A stretch of 64,000 bases of DNA from Pukyongia sp963768085. Lineage in GTDB: Bacteria > Bacteroidota > Bacteroidia > Flavobacteriales > Flavobacteriaceae. Every line of letters begins with the position of its first letter. Position 1 is the stretch's first letter. Both the position numbers and the translations under genes were made by a program. Of the stretch, positions 7,176 through 16,584 are shown piece after piece. The stretch spans positions 62,001-126,000 of the forward strand of contig CAVYGO010000005.1 in NCBI GenBank assembly GCA_963768085.1. Reading direction: 5' to 3'. A model generated the notes under the pieces. The model was not told the DNA's origin. It searched no databases and saw only the letters and a program-made list of their open reading frames with translations.

Positions 7176-10100
7176 ATGGCTGAATCCGATCCGAAAAAAT
7201 CAAAACCGACCGCCCGCAAACGCAAAACAGCGGCGCGTACGCCCGAAAGTGCGCAGGCCGATGCGACCGCACAACTGATAGTTAACTCCAGTCGAAATTC
7301 GGCCTTCAAACTCAACGATTCGGCTGTCGAAAAACATCTTGCTTCCGGAGAACACAGCGGGATGCTGGAGGATTACTTCGGCGAAGAGACCTATCGTGAG
7401 CTGAGTGAACTTGCCCGCAAGGCGTCTGCCAGGAGTGTGCGCGGCGGACCGCGCGTACTCATTATTCCCGGCATTATGGGCTCGAAAATCGGCAAAAAAG
7501 GCACATTACTCGATGATACGATTTGGATCGATCCGTTTGATATCGCGGCCGGCAACCTTGCTGACCTGCGCTTAAACGGGGGAGACACCAAACTCAGGGC
7601 GCTAGGCGTGATCCTGTTTGCCTATTTGAAGTTAAAACTTTTTCTGCGGGTGGCTGGATATGATGCTGACTTTTACCCCTACGATTGGCGTAAAAGCCTT
7701 TCCCTATTGGGTCTGGAGCTTTCCGGCTATTTAAGCAAAGAAAAAGCGGCGAAGGTGAGTATCGTCGCCCATAGCATGGGTGGACTGGTAACCCGCGCGG
7801 CGGTTGCACAAAAAGCACCAAAAATTAAGCGGATCGTCATGCTCGGAACCCCAAATTACGGCTCCTTCGCACCGGTGCAAGTTTTGCGGGCAGTCTATCC
7901 CATTTTACGTAAAATCGCTTTTATCGATTTGAAGCATTCAGCGAACAAACTGGTGAAAAAGGTGTTTCGCACCTTCCCGAGTCTCTATGAAATGATGCCC
8001 TGGCCGGAAAAATTTTCTACGGTAGACCTCTATAATTTGACCGGCTGGCCGTCTACCGGACCGGCCCCCATTTCCAACCTGTTTCAATCCGCCCGTCAGG
8101 TTCAACAGTCGCTGGCACCGGCCGACCAGCGGTTTACCTTAATTGCCGGTGTCAATCAGGAAACCGTTGTGGGGGTCCATATGGAAGACAATGAATTCTC
8201 ATACGATCTTTCCATGGAAGGCGACGGCACGGTTCCCCTGGCCCTGGCACAACTGCCCGGCGCCAAAACCTATTTTATAGAAGAGTCCCATGGCAGTCTA
8301 CCCAATAACCGGCAGGTGGCCAAAGCGGTTGATGACATTCTGGCCACCGGGGCCACTGCCGCCCTGCCGGACCGCTGGGAAGTTTCCCGGGCCGGAGTCA
8401 CCCGTATGGTGAAAGACAGTGATTTCAAAGAAATAGAATTTGGCGGCTCGGGCGGACGGGCGCTCAGCCAGCGGGAACAGCGGCAATTGCTGGATGAGCT
8501 CGTTTCTGCAACCTCCCATGAGACATCCACAAAATCTGCCGAAAAAGCAGGGGTAGCAGCCACACCAACCGCCGGCAGGTTTGATGGTGAGTTGCAACGG
8601 ATTGTGATCGGACGCCGCTATCAACACCGGCTGGAGATCAAGCTGGCCTGCGGCAGCATCACCGACGTCGACGCCCGGGCCTATGTTCTGGGTATGTTTC
8701 GCGATGTCACGCCGGTCGGCGCTGCGAGTGCCATCGATTCGATGCTGGAAGGTACGATCAGCGAGTTCATCACGCGCCGCATGTTTAACGGCAATGTCGG
8801 TGAAATCTCGATCATTCCAACCGGAAGACACCCGGTGCGACCCGATTTGATCGCCTTTGCCGGGTTGGGGGCTTTCGACAAATTCAGCAGCGATGTCCTG
8901 GAACTGGTAGCGGAAAACATTATTCGCACCTTTCTCAAAACCAGGGTAGATGACTTTGCCACCGTCCTGTTCGGCGGCGCCTCCGGCCATGAGCCGGAAA
9001 AGGTCCTGGAGAATCTGTTGACAGGCTTCTTTCGCGGCCTGCTTGATGCAGACGCCGAACATCGCTTCCATGGGGTCACGATCTGTGAATCCGACCGCCG
9101 GCGATACGAAGCCATCAAGCGAGAGCTTTACCGCCTCTCCAGCACGCCGCTCTTCGATCAGGTCGAAGTGACCATTCATGAAATTCAATTACCGCCGATG
9201 GCTGAAAAAAGAATCTGGGGCGTCCGACCGGTGGAAAAACGGGAACCGGTGTATCTGATCGTGCGTTACAACCAACCTGAAGATGGGGTCCTGCGTTTTG
9301 AATCTTCTATTCTGACCTCCGGGTCGAAAGCCGGGGTCGTCAAGGCCCAAAAGGAGATCGGGAGCAATCAGCTTCAGCAACATCTGGATAAGATCAGCAG
9401 CAAGAATTTTACCTTCGTAAATTTGGAGAAGTTTGGACAAAAGCTGGCCCAAATTGTTTTGGCACCGGACATCGTCACCGTTCTGACACGATTCCCGGAA
9501 AATCCGCTGGTGGTGGTCCATGATGCCCAGGCATCTCTCATACCCTGGGAAACGATCAACTTCGGCAGTTTTTTTCCTGCCGCCAAGGGGGGATTGAGCC
9601 GCCGTTATCTGGCCGATAATCTTTCGGTAGCAAAATGGCTGGAGCATCGTAAATACGGACCCCGTCTGGATGTTTTGCTGGTCGTCAATCCAACCGGAGA
9701 TCTGCCTGGTGCCGCCGACGAGGGTCGGCGTATTCAGGAGCTGTTCGGCGATTACACCTCGGCTGTCAATTTGAAGGTCCTGCAGGAATCCCAGGCACGC
9801 AAGAAAGTCCTGCTGGAACTTTTTTCATCCGGAGAATATGATGTGGTCCATTATGCCGGTCATGCTTACTTCGATCCTCATAACCCGGCCAGCAGCGGTA
9901 TTTTGTGCCCCGGCCGCGAGGTGCTGAGCGGTGCCGACCTGGCAGGCATCGGCAATTTACCGGCGCTGATGTTCTTCAACGCATGCGAGGCGGCGCGGGT
10001 TCGCAAGCCACAGGATGCCGCTGACCCCGAACTGGCCATGCCGAAGAGAATTCAACGCAATGTGGGACTGGCGGAAGCCTTTATGCGCGGCGGGGTGGCC

Positions 10101-10307
10101 AATTACATGGGCACTTACTGGCCCGTCGGTGATGCGTCGGCCAAACGGTTTGCCGAATTGTTTTACAGCGGTCTATTGCAGGGCAAGGCTATCGGTCAAT
10201 CGCTGCTGCAAGCCCGTCAAGAACTTCAGGCAAATCGCTGGGTCGACTGGGCCGACTATGTTCTCTACGGTAGTCCGGAATTTGTGCTGAAAATGCCGTC
10301 AACTTAG
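7176..10307 (+). CDS. Alpha/beta-hydrolase (LCAT/lipase-like) - CHAT protease fusion
   Basis: A 1043-residue multidomain protein. Residues 1-60 are a Lys/Ala-rich disordered leader. Residues about 90-370 form an LCAT/PGAP1-like alpha/beta hydrolase: oxyanion loop PGIMGSKIG (about 96-104) and nucleophile elbow AHSMGGL with Ser about 200; GDGTVPLA and SHGSLPNN near 350-375 are candidates for the acid/His region. Residues about 455-680 form a middle domain (IVIGRRYQHRLEIKLACGSI onward) that by eye resembles the macro-like N-terminal domain of M17 aminopeptidases. The C-terminus is a CHAT (caspase-like) protease: His in HYAGHAYF (about 896) and Cys in FFNACEAARV (about 937), ending in the usual LYGSPEF. 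AAGGAG upstream supports ATG 7176. CHAT proteases often act in cell death or defence; a lipase on the same chain suggests membrane damage. The role is inference. Confidence 0.8.
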   Translation: MAESDPKKSKPTARKRKTAARTPESAQADATAQLIVNSSRNSAFKLNDSAVEKHLASGEHSGMLEDYFGEETYRELSELARKASARSVRGGPRVLIIPGIMGSKIGKKGTLLDDTIWIDPFDIAAGNLADLRLNGGDTKLRALGVILFAYLKLKLFLRVAGYDADFYPYDWRKSLSLLGLELSGYLSKEKAAKVSIVAHSMGGLVTRAAVAQKAPKIKRIVMLGTPNYGSFAPVQVLRAVYPILRKIAFIDLKHSANKLVKKVFRTFPSLYEMMPWPEKFSTVDLYNLTGWPSTGPAPISNLFQSARQVQQSLAPADQRFTLIAGVNQETVVGVHMEDNEFSYDLSMEGDGTVPLALAQLPGAKTYFIEESHGSLPNNRQVAKAVDDILATGATAALPDRWEVSRAGVTRMVKDSDFKEIEFGGSGGRALSQREQRQLLDELVSATSHETSTKSAEKAGVAATPTAGRFDGELQRIVIGRRYQHRLEIKLACGSITDVDARAYVLGMFRDVTPVGAASAIDSMLEGTISEFITRRMFNGNVGEISIIPTGRHPVRPDLIAFAGLGAFDKFSSDVLELVAENIIRTFLKTRVDDFATVLFGGASGHEPEKVLENLLTGFFRGLLDADAEHRFHGVTICESDRRRYEAIKRELYRLSSTPLFDQVEVTIHEIQLPPMAEKRIWGVRPVEKREPVYLIVRYNQPEDGVLRFESSILTSGSKAGVVKAQKEIGSNQLQQHLDKISSKNFTFVNLEKFGQKLAQIVLAPDIVTVLTRFPENPLVVVHDAQASLIPWETINFGSFFPAAKGGLSRRYLADNLSVAKWLEHRKYGPRLDVLLVVNPTGDLPGAADEGRRIQELFGDYTSAVNLKVLQESQARKKVLLELFSSGEYDVVHYAGHAYFDPHNPASSGILCPGREVLSGADLAGIGNLPALMFFNACEAARVRKPQDAADPELAMPKRIQRNVGLAEAFMRGGVANYMGTYWPVGDASAKRFAELFYSGLLQGKAIGQSLLQARQELQANRWVDWADYVLYGSPEFVLKMPST

Positions 10308-10374
10308 GGTTCAAGAGAAATTAACTATCTCGCTTGACAATTACGCCAAGGTAACCGCTAAATCGGGCTAAAGC

Positions 10375-10403
10375 TTTGGCCGCAAATGCCGAAATCCTAT
10401 AAT
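10375..10403 (+). promoter_or_regulatory. Candidate promoter for scramblase-like gene
   Basis: A perfect TATAAT at 10398-10403 lies 17 bases after TTTGGC (10375-10380, a weak -35), about 47 bases before ATG 10450. A stronger TTGACA at 10334-10339 has no good -10. So the scramblase-like gene may have its own promoter in addition to read-through from the fusion gene. Confidence 0.4.
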
Positions 10404-10449
10404 ACTATATTAAAAGTAGATTTAAAGTCGACCAAATCTGGAGGACAGC

Positions 10450-11220
10450 ATGAGCACATCTCCCAAATGCCCGAAATGCGGTTTTACAACCAACTCGTCA
10501 TTCAAAGAGTGCCCGCGGTGCGGTGTCATTATCAGCAAGTTTTTCCATAAAGCAAAGGGTGACCGGCAGGCCGACAGCAGAGACGCCGCGCGTAAAAATT
10601 CCGGCCTGGAAAATCTTGCGCAAGCAGATGCCCTAATCATCAGGCAGCAGAAGGAATGGGGTGAAATCCTGACCGGTTTTGAAACGAAAAATAAGTATGA
10701 GGTGGTAGATCCTTTTAGCAACCCGCTGTTAGAGGCTCAGGAGGAAGGCGGTTCCGCCCTGACCACAATCACCCGGCTGTTTTTGAAAGCGTTGCGTCCT
10801 TTTACGATGCACCTGTTTTCGCCCCAGGGAGCTGGTCTTTTCAAACTAACACGGCCGTTCCGCTTTTATTTTCATGAGCTTGATGTCAGCCAATCAAATG
10901 GCGCTCCGCTGGGCAAAATCAAACGGCGCTTTGCCTTGCTGCGTAGAATATACTCGGTTGTCGACCGCAACGGTAATGAAATATTCGAGCTCTTCGGCCC
11001 TCTGCTACATCCATGGACATTTCAAATAAAAAAAGGCGACCAGGAGCTCGGCAAGATAACGAAAAAGTGGAGTGGCCTGGTCAAAGAGTCCTTCACGGAC
11101 GCCGACAATTTCGGCATTACTTTTCCCAACGGAATCGATCTTCCCCAGAAAGCCGTCTTACTGGGAGCCGTATTCCTGATCGATTTCGTACACTTTGAAA
11201 ATAGCGGCAATCGCAATTAA
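10450..11220 (+). CDS. Zinc-ribbon plus scramblase/LURP-like domain protein
   Basis: A 256-residue protein. The N-terminus has a zinc ribbon with two CxxC pairs (CPKCGFTT and CPRCGVI, residues about 7-25). Residues about 115-250 match the phospholipid-scramblase/LURP-one-related (LOR) fold in pattern: paired beta strands such as IYSVVDRNGNEIFELFGPLL, WTFQIKKGDQELGKITKKWS, and a C-terminal hydrophobic helix ending FLIDFVHFEN. Bacterial members are poorly understood; lipid or membrane binding is the family idea, not shown here. GGAGG precedes ATG 10450. It is 142 bases downstream of the lipase-CHAT fusion on the same strand, which makes a joint membrane-linked role plausible. Confidence 0.65.
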   Translation: MSTSPKCPKCGFTTNSSFKECPRCGVIISKFFHKAKGDRQADSRDAARKNSGLENLAQADALIIRQQKEWGEILTGFETKNKYEVVDPFSNPLLEAQEEGGSALTTITRLFLKALRPFTMHLFSPQGAGLFKLTRPFRFYFHELDVSQSNGAPLGKIKRRFALLRRIYSVVDRNGNEIFELFGPLLHPWTFQIKKGDQELGKITKKWSGLVKESFTDADNFGITFPNGIDLPQKAVLLGAVFLIDFVHFENSGNRN

Positions 11221-11324
11221 TAAGATAGAAGCCCCGGGATAAAACACACATTATCGTGAGAATAAAAAAGGCTAAATCCGATTTTTTTCATTTCGTTCAT
11301 CTTGCACAATCCATGGTCCCGGTC

Positions 11325-12464
11325 CTAGTTATTCAACAACATCGGCAATGTTCTTATCCCTTCTGAAACTGGAATCAGTTCGATTCCATCTTGATATATT
11401 CTTCTGTCGCCCCCATAAAACAGATACCCCCGTGCCATCGGATAATCTTTAAGAAACGCTTTCAGCCCGCTCAGTTCCCGCCGCCGGATAGTTCTCGCCC
11501 GCTTGACTTCAATTGCGTGAATGCCCTTTTCTCCATACAGGATAAAATCTACCTCCAAATCGTTTGCCGTATGCCAGTAATAAAGATCATAGCCCAGACC
11601 CCAGCTGTCATTTACAGCGCAAATTTCCTGACACACCAGGGTTTCCAGGGCGTGACCGTCAATCTCCTCCGGACGATCCAAAGGGCCTTTTGGACGCAGG
11701 GTGCGATATACGCCGGCATCAAAAAAGAAGAATTTCATATGCGCTGCCATTCTCCGCTGAGCCCGTTTGACAAATACCGGCAACTTCCTGCTTAAAAGTA
11801 AATCATCAAGGATTTGGAAATAATTTTCGGCAAGTTTTCTATTCACACCGCATTCCCTGGCCACTGCCGAAATATTCAATAAAGAAGCCTGAGAAAAACT
11901 GGCCGCTTCAAGGAACCTGGCAAAGGCTTGCAAATTTCTTGTAAGCCCCTCCTGCAGGATCTCCTCGCGGAGATACGTGTGAATGTAACTTTCTAAATAA
12001 TCACCGGGATCGCTTTCAATATAAGCGGAAGGAAGCTGACCAAAGCTCAAAGAGTGCCTCAAAGAATAATCATCCCCCAATTCATAAGCCGTCAACGGAT
12101 GCATGTACCGGGTGACCGCCCGCCCGGCAAGAAGGTTAACTCCTTTTTGGCGCAACTTCCTTGCGCTGGATCCGGTCAGGACAAATTTACAATTCCGGTT
12201 TTCAATAAGCCGGTGCACCTCATTGAGCAGATCCGGGATACGCTGAATTTCGTCGATTACAATCCAATTGCTAAAGTCAGGTGGAATCAGATTTTCCAGT
12301 CTTCGCGGGGAAGCCAATAACGAATAGTAAAGCTCGGAGTCCAGAAGATCTATCATCAAACCCTGCGGGAACGTGGTGTGAACCCAGGTCGTCTTTCCAG
12401 TTCCGCGCGGCCCAAACAGGAAAAAACTTTTGTCTATGGGCTTGTTAATAATTCTGGAATACAT
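11325..12464 (-). CDS. AAA-type ATPase with DUF4143 domain
   Basis: A 379-residue member of the common ATPase family with an N-terminal AAA domain (Walker A GPRGTGKTT at about 19-27, Walker B NWIVIDEIQ, sensor FVLTGSSARKL) and a C-terminal DUF4143 domain. The end contains DLEVDFILYGEKGIHAIEVK, which has the spacing of a PD-(D/E)xK nuclease-like core. The function of the family is not established; copies are numerous in anaerobes and often sit near defence or toxin genes. It stands alone on the minus strand, convergent with the scramblase-like gene. Full length, with no defects seen. Confidence 0.85.
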   Translation of the reverse strand: MYSRIINKPIDKSFFLFGPRGTGKTTWVHTTFPQGLMIDLLDSELYYSLLASPRRLENLIPPDFSNWIVIDEIQRIPDLLNEVHRLIENRNCKFVLTGSSARKLRQKGVNLLAGRAVTRYMHPLTAYELGDDYSLRHSLSFGQLPSAYIESDPGDYLESYIHTYLREEILQEGLTRNLQAFARFLEAASFSQASLLNISAVARECGVNRKLAENYFQILDDLLLSRKLPVFVKRAQRRMAAHMKFFFFDAGVYRTLRPKGPLDRPEEIDGHALETLVCQEICAVNDSWGLGYDLYYWHTANDLEVDFILYGEKGIHAIEVKRARTIRRRELSGLKAFLKDYPMARGYLFYGGDRRIYQDGIELIPVSEGIRTLPMLLNN

Positions 12465-12536
12465 AACTCCAATTTACTATGAAAAATGGAGTTTGTCACA
12501 TAAAAAACCCTTTTTTTTACTTGAGGCATTTATTTC

Positions 12537-13925
12537 CTAATCGCTTCCCCATTTTTTCAGATAATCGCCACAAAGTTCCTCCACGGTGGGGATGTATTCT
12601 TCCTTTGGGATTGACAGCAGGGTGTAGTTGAGAAAATTTTCCCAATTTATGTTGCCGCTGAAAATGTTGCCGGCCCATGTTCCGCAACCGAGGGTATCCG
12701 TGGTGGGCAATCCGGTATTCCATCCACCGCTGTTGGCATGGGCGTGGGGCATGTTGCAGACCACCCGCCCCACGTTGGTCCGCAGCGCGAGCTTAACCCG
12801 TCGTTCATCATTTTCCGTGTGGATGGATGCCGAATGGCCCTCACCGGAAAATTTGAGGATTTTCTCCAGGCGGTCCAGCATGTCGTCGAAATCGCTCCAT
12901 TTCCAGACGGTCAGCACCAGCGAAATTTTTTCACCGGAGAAACGGTCTTGCGGACCTATCTTTTCGCCAATGACCATCAGAAACCGGGTGTCTTGCGGGA
13001 CCGTCAAGCCCGCATTGTCGGCGATAAATTTTACAGGACGGGCCACAATTTCACGGTTCAGATGGATTCCGTCCGGCCACATGTATTGTCTCAGTTTCTC
13101 GCGCTCTTCCGTGTTGCACATATAGCCGCCTTCTAATTTCAACGCCTCAATCGCATCATCGAATATGCTCTCATAAAGTGCTACCGCGTTTTCAGAAGAA
13201 CAGGATGCGGAATTGTTGGCAACTTTAGACAGCCTGATCTTATGGGCAGCAGCAGCCAGGTCGGCGGTATCATCCACAATCGAGACCACATTGCCGGCGC
13301 CGACCGTCTGGGCCGGCTTTCCGGCCGCATAGACGACCTTGACCAGCGCCGCCCCGCCGGTAGCCACCGCAGAGTCGCAGTGGGCCATCAGTTCGGAGGT
13401 TTTGGCATGATTGGTTTTCTCAATGCATTGCAACAGATCCGCCGGAGCACCGATTTTTGCAAGTGCCTTGCGCACGTGCTGAACCGTTTCATAGGAGGTC
13501 TTTTGGGTGCGCGGATGCGGTGAGACAATCTGGGCATTTCTGGTCTTCAAAGTGCTCAGCGCCAGGCAGCAAATCGTCGATTCCGGGTTTGTACAGGGCA
13601 CGACGTTGGCAATTACACCGATCGGTTTGGCATATTTGCGAATACCCAGGGCCTTGTTCTCTTCGATCAGATCACAGGTTTTGGCGTTTCGCATATCCCA
13701 GAGCGTACCTAAGGTTTTATTCTTGATTTTATTCACTTTATCTTCGGCATGGCCGATGCCGGATTCATCCACCGCCAAATGTCCCAGTTTATGGCGAACA
13801 TCTTCTTTCAAAAGCTCCCAGGCCACGGCCTGAACCATTTCATCTACTTTTTCCTGGGGCCAGAATCTGACCTCATCAAAGGCCTTTCTGGCACGTTGAT
13901 ACATTTCTTGAATGTTGTCTTCCAT
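12537..13925 (-). CDS. CoA-acylating aldehyde dehydrogenase (SauS/EutE-like)
   Basis: A 462-residue cytoplasmic enzyme predicted to oxidise an aldehyde to its acyl-CoA with NAD(P)+. Catalytic Cys242 lies in NNSASCSSENAVAL; PIGVIANVVPCTNPESTI and the C-terminal GGWNTGLPTTDTLGCGTW are typical of acylating dehydrogenases such as sulfoacetaldehyde dehydrogenase (SauS), EutE/PduP and the AdhE N-domain. The GxxxxG NAD motif of ordinary aldehyde dehydrogenases is absent, as expected. GGAGGG lies about 11 bases before ATG. It is the last gene of a minus-strand run after a PhnW-like aminotransferase, which would supply its aldehyde. By eye SauS is the closest relative, but the real substrate (sulfo-, phosphono- or other acetaldehyde) is unknown. 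Confidence 0.82.
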   Translation of the reverse strand: MEDNIQEMYQRARKAFDEVRFWPQEKVDEMVQAVAWELLKEDVRHKLGHLAVDESGIGHAEDKVNKIKNKTLGTLWDMRNAKTCDLIEENKALGIRKYAKPIGVIANVVPCTNPESTICCLALSTLKTRNAQIVSPHPRTQKTSYETVQHVRKALAKIGAPADLLQCIEKTNHAKTSELMAHCDSAVATGGAALVKVVYAAGKPAQTVGAGNVVSIVDDTADLAAAAHKIRLSKVANNSASCSSENAVALYESIFDDAIEALKLEGGYMCNTEEREKLRQYMWPDGIHLNREIVARPVKFIADNAGLTVPQDTRFLMVIGEKIGPQDRFSGEKISLVLTVWKWSDFDDMLDRLEKILKFSGEGHSASIHTENDERRVKLALRTNVGRVVCNMPHAHANSGGWNTGLPTTDTLGCGTWAGNIFSGNINWENFLNYTLLSIPKEEYIPTVEELCGDYLKKWGSD

Positions 13926-13994
13926 GATTTACTTGCCCTCCGTAGTTCTAAAATAAAATTAAATGGTTTATCTGAGTTTAAAGCTATACAAACA

Positions 13995-14227
13995 AAATGA
14001 TCTAAATTGATCTAAAATTGTAAAATGACTAAAATAGATGTATTCTGTCAATTATACGAATACTAAAAGCCTGGCCAGTCATAATTTTTCCCCAATTTGC
14101 CTATACGTCATATATCGGTACCCTCTAAGATCGACGGAGCACAGCGACACCATAATTTTAGTCATTTTAGGCAATTTGCAACTTTAGTCATTTCTTTGAT
14201 CAGGTCATTTTGCAATTTTAGGCATTT
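13995..14227. repeat. Iteron-armed inverted repeat element, copy E2
   Basis: Left arm 13995-14036 repeats CTAAAATGA/CTAAATTGAT units; right arm 14152-14227 carries the complement (TTTAGTCATTTTAGGCAATTT and variants). The core between them begins GTATTCTGTCAATTATA (14040) and ends AGCGACACC (about 14143-14151), matching other copies. The stop codon of the aminotransferase gene (14218-14220) lies inside the right arm, so the element forms the 3' end of that gene. Confidence 0.65.
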
Positions 14228-15362
14228 CTTTGAATTGGTAGCGTGTATCCCATCGCGCGAAATGCTTCTTTGGCCACCACAAAAAAATCTTCAATATCTT
14301 TGTCAGTAATCCAGCCCAGGTTACACAACCTGAAGGTGGCCAGACCGAACATTTTACCCGGGTAAATCGTAAACCCGCGTTCGTAGCAGTAGTCATGCAG
14401 AGCTGCAAAATCGAATCGATCATCTTCGGGAGCCTTGACAGTGACGACCAGGTGTCCCTGAATTTCTTTATCGATGACATAATCAAGCCCGATTTCCGCC
14501 AGTCCCCTGTGGATTGCTTCCCAGCACTTGGTGATGCGCTTGTAGCGAGCTTGCTCCCCTTCTTGCCAGTACTCTCGGATGGCTTGGCGCAGGGCATAAA
14601 TGACCTGGACCGGGGGCGTGAAGTGCATCTCTCCCACCCGTTCAAAAAAGTCGTATTGCATAAACAGGTTGCAATAATAGGAACGGGTCGGATAATCTTT
14701 TGATTTAACGATTTCGTCAATTTTGCCGACCGCCCAGGAAGCCCCGGTCATGCCGCAGAGTCCCTTCTGGGCTGACGACATGCAAAAATCAATGTTTTCT
14801 TCCTCGATATGAATGGGCAGCAGGCCGTAAGTTGAAATCGTATCCGCAATAAAGATACAGCCATGGTCATGAGCCATTCGGCCGATCTCGCGCACCGGGT
14901 TCAAGACCCCGGTTCCGGTTTCATGGTGGGTAGTGGCCACCACCGCGATGTCATCATCATTATCCAGGGCGTCTTTGACAACCTTGAGATCCGGCAATCC
15001 GGTAGACGGAAATTCAAGATTAAGACAGGGTATGTGATAATGCCCGGCGATTTCAACCATCCGGCTGGAATAGGCCCCGTTGTTGACCACACAGATCTTT
15101 TTACCCTCCGGCACCAGCGAGTTTACCAGCACATCCTGGATAATCGTGCCGGACCCGGTGAATAGGACTGCCGAATATTTCTCCGGATCAGCATGCACGA
15201 CCTTTACGAGATCTCTGCGAACCTCGTTCATGGTGTCGACAAATTCATTTTCCCGCGGGCAAATATCCGGAACCACCTGGGCATATTTTACCGTATCGGT
15301 GGTGGTCGCCGGGCCCGGGATTCAAGCAACACGTTGCGTTTGACAGGTTTTACGACTTCCAT
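14218..15362 (-). pseudogene. PhnW-like class V aminotransferase, 5' frameshift
   Basis: A class V PLP-dependent aminotransferase similar to 2-aminoethylphosphonate:pyruvate transaminase. A good start (ATG at 15362, AAGGAG eight bases before) reads MEVVKPVKRNVLLES and then goes out of frame; the family's PGPATTTDTVKYAQ motif continues in another frame, joined by a net two-base insertion at about 15318-15326. The long frame from there to 14218 covers the rest: DICPREN, SGSG near the PLP phosphate, ATTHHETGTG, FIADTISTYG (PLP Asp) and the Schiff-base Lys in SSAQKGLCG. So only the first 15 or so residues are disconnected. Either a true lesion or a sequencing error in a GC run. Neighbouring genes suggest it makes the aldehyde used by the acylating dehydrogenase. 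Confidence 0.75.
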
Positions 15363-15380
15363 GATAAGACTCCTTTAAAG

Positions 15381-15510
15381 AATGCCTAAAATGAACTAAA
15401 ATGCCTAAATTGCCTAAAATTGTGGAATTCTGTCGATTTAAAAATAAAAGATGGAGTAAAACGACACCTCAATTTTAGTCATTTTAGTCATTTTACAACT
15501 TTAGACATTT
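15381..15510. repeat. Iteron-armed inverted repeat element, copy E3
   Basis: The cleanest copy. Left arm 15381-15422 is built from GCCTAAAAT/AACTAAAAT units; right arm 15471-15510 is the complement (AATTTTAGTCATTTTAGTCA and on). The core 15423-15468 reads GGAATTCTGTCGATTT to AAACGACACC. It separates the aminotransferase from the citrate-synthase-like gene and could act as a transcript-processing or termination hairpin. Confidence 0.65.
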
Positions 15511-15543
15511 ATCCTCTAAAGTTTCCCCACCTTCTTGATCCCG

Positions 15544-16584
15544 CTACTTCTTACTGGGATCCTCAATCTCTTCCACGATCGAATGTCCGCTGCCTAAGAG
15601 TTTCTTTTTTTCTTCTCTGGCCGCAGCCCACTCATCGACCGTGTGGCAAATACCCGATTTGGCAATTTTGGTCCGATCTTTCAACGGCGGAACCGGCCGG
15701 TCTTGCGGTCCATCGTAAAATTCCTTGGGAGTCAGGGTTTGACCGCTGCGCCGGTATCCCTCACGTTCAACTTCTTCGATGTAGTGCGCACCAACGGCAA
15801 ACGAGCGGGTCACCGCCAGGATGGCCCAGGTTGCCTCCGGTGAAAATCCGAGATCCAGCATGGTGGCACCTGTGGCACCCAGCATGTCGAGATCGACGGG
15901 CGCTTCGCTGATGGCCTGGGCCGCTTTGACGATCTCTTGGGTGAATTCAATGTATTTTCCGGCCACCCCAAGCTTTTCGGCCCGGGCAAACATGCGTGCG
16001 GCGGCCGGGTCCTTGAGCATCAGGTCGGAAACCCCCAAGGCCTCGTCCTGCAGGTTTTCCCGCACCAGACGCTCGGCGGCCTCCGCCAAAGATAGCCCTT
16101 CCTTTTCTACCAGCTTGAGATAGTTTTCCAAACGGTTGCCGAAAGCCGAGTACGCACCGTAGGCATGCCCGAAGGCAAGGATGGAGGCGCCGCAGGCCTG
16201 GGTCAAAAACGTTTTGGACTGGGCCACAATGCGCGACATGAGCGCCGGACCGGACAATCCATCCTCCAGCGCCATGATCATGACGTAGTTGAGCATCTGC
16301 TCTTCTTCGACCGCCGGGATTCGGGCCTGGTAGTCAATGAACAGCATGTCCACCACGCCGTAGCCCTCCTCCATCACCTCGGTGGTGTCGTACCCGCGGG
16401 AAACGATACGGTGCACGTTTTTATAGGCGACTTCCGATACCCATTGGAAAGGGGCCCGCTGGGTATCCAACGGCACAGTGCCGTACTCTCGTTTCATATA
16501 GTCAAAGGGGTTTTTGGGGCTGTCCAGATTCCCGATTTTCCCTTTTTTTTTGTTAAGCTCCGGTTTCTCGGTTAAATTAGCCAT
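15544..16584 (-). CDS. Citrate synthase/citryl-CoA lyase homologue, subunit 2
   Basis: A 346-residue relative of citrate synthase and the citryl-CoA-lyase domain of ATP-citrate lyase. Recognisable stretches are FGHAYGAYSAFGN, DPAAARMFARAEKLGVAG and the LGATGATMLDLGFSPEATW helix. By eye the catalytic His that precedes the DP(R/A) motif in the family is absent (VSDLMLKDPAA), while an Asp at the position of the citrate synthase Asp375 (VDLDMLG) is kept. Its start overlaps the upstream gene's end by 13 bases with GGAG upstream, so the two are translationally coupled and probably form a heteromer. The chemistry would be formation or cleavage of a C-C bond between an acyl-CoA and an oxoacid; the substrate is unknown. 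Confidence 0.7.
   Translation of the reverse strand: MANLTEKPELNKKKGKIGNLDSPKNPFDYMKREYGTVPLDTQRAPFQWVSEVAYKNVHRIVSRGYDTTEVMEEGYGVVDMLFIDYQARIPAVEEEQMLNYVMIMALEDGLSGPALMSRIVAQSKTFLTQACGASILAFGHAYGAYSAFGNRLENYLKLVEKEGLSLAEAAERLVRENLQDEALGVSDLMLKDPAAARMFARAEKLGVAGKYIEFTQEIVKAAQAISEAPVDLDMLGATGATMLDLGFSPEATWAILAVTRSFAVGAHYIEEVEREGYRRSGQTLTPKEFYDGPQDRPVPPLKDRTKIAKSGICHTVDEWAAAREEKKKLLGSGHSIVEEIEDPSKK

Noticed and set aside
8298..9188. Long minus-strand open frame inside the lipase-CHAT gene
   Set aside because: A shadow frame; the plus-strand protein has clear domains and catalytic motifs over the same bases.
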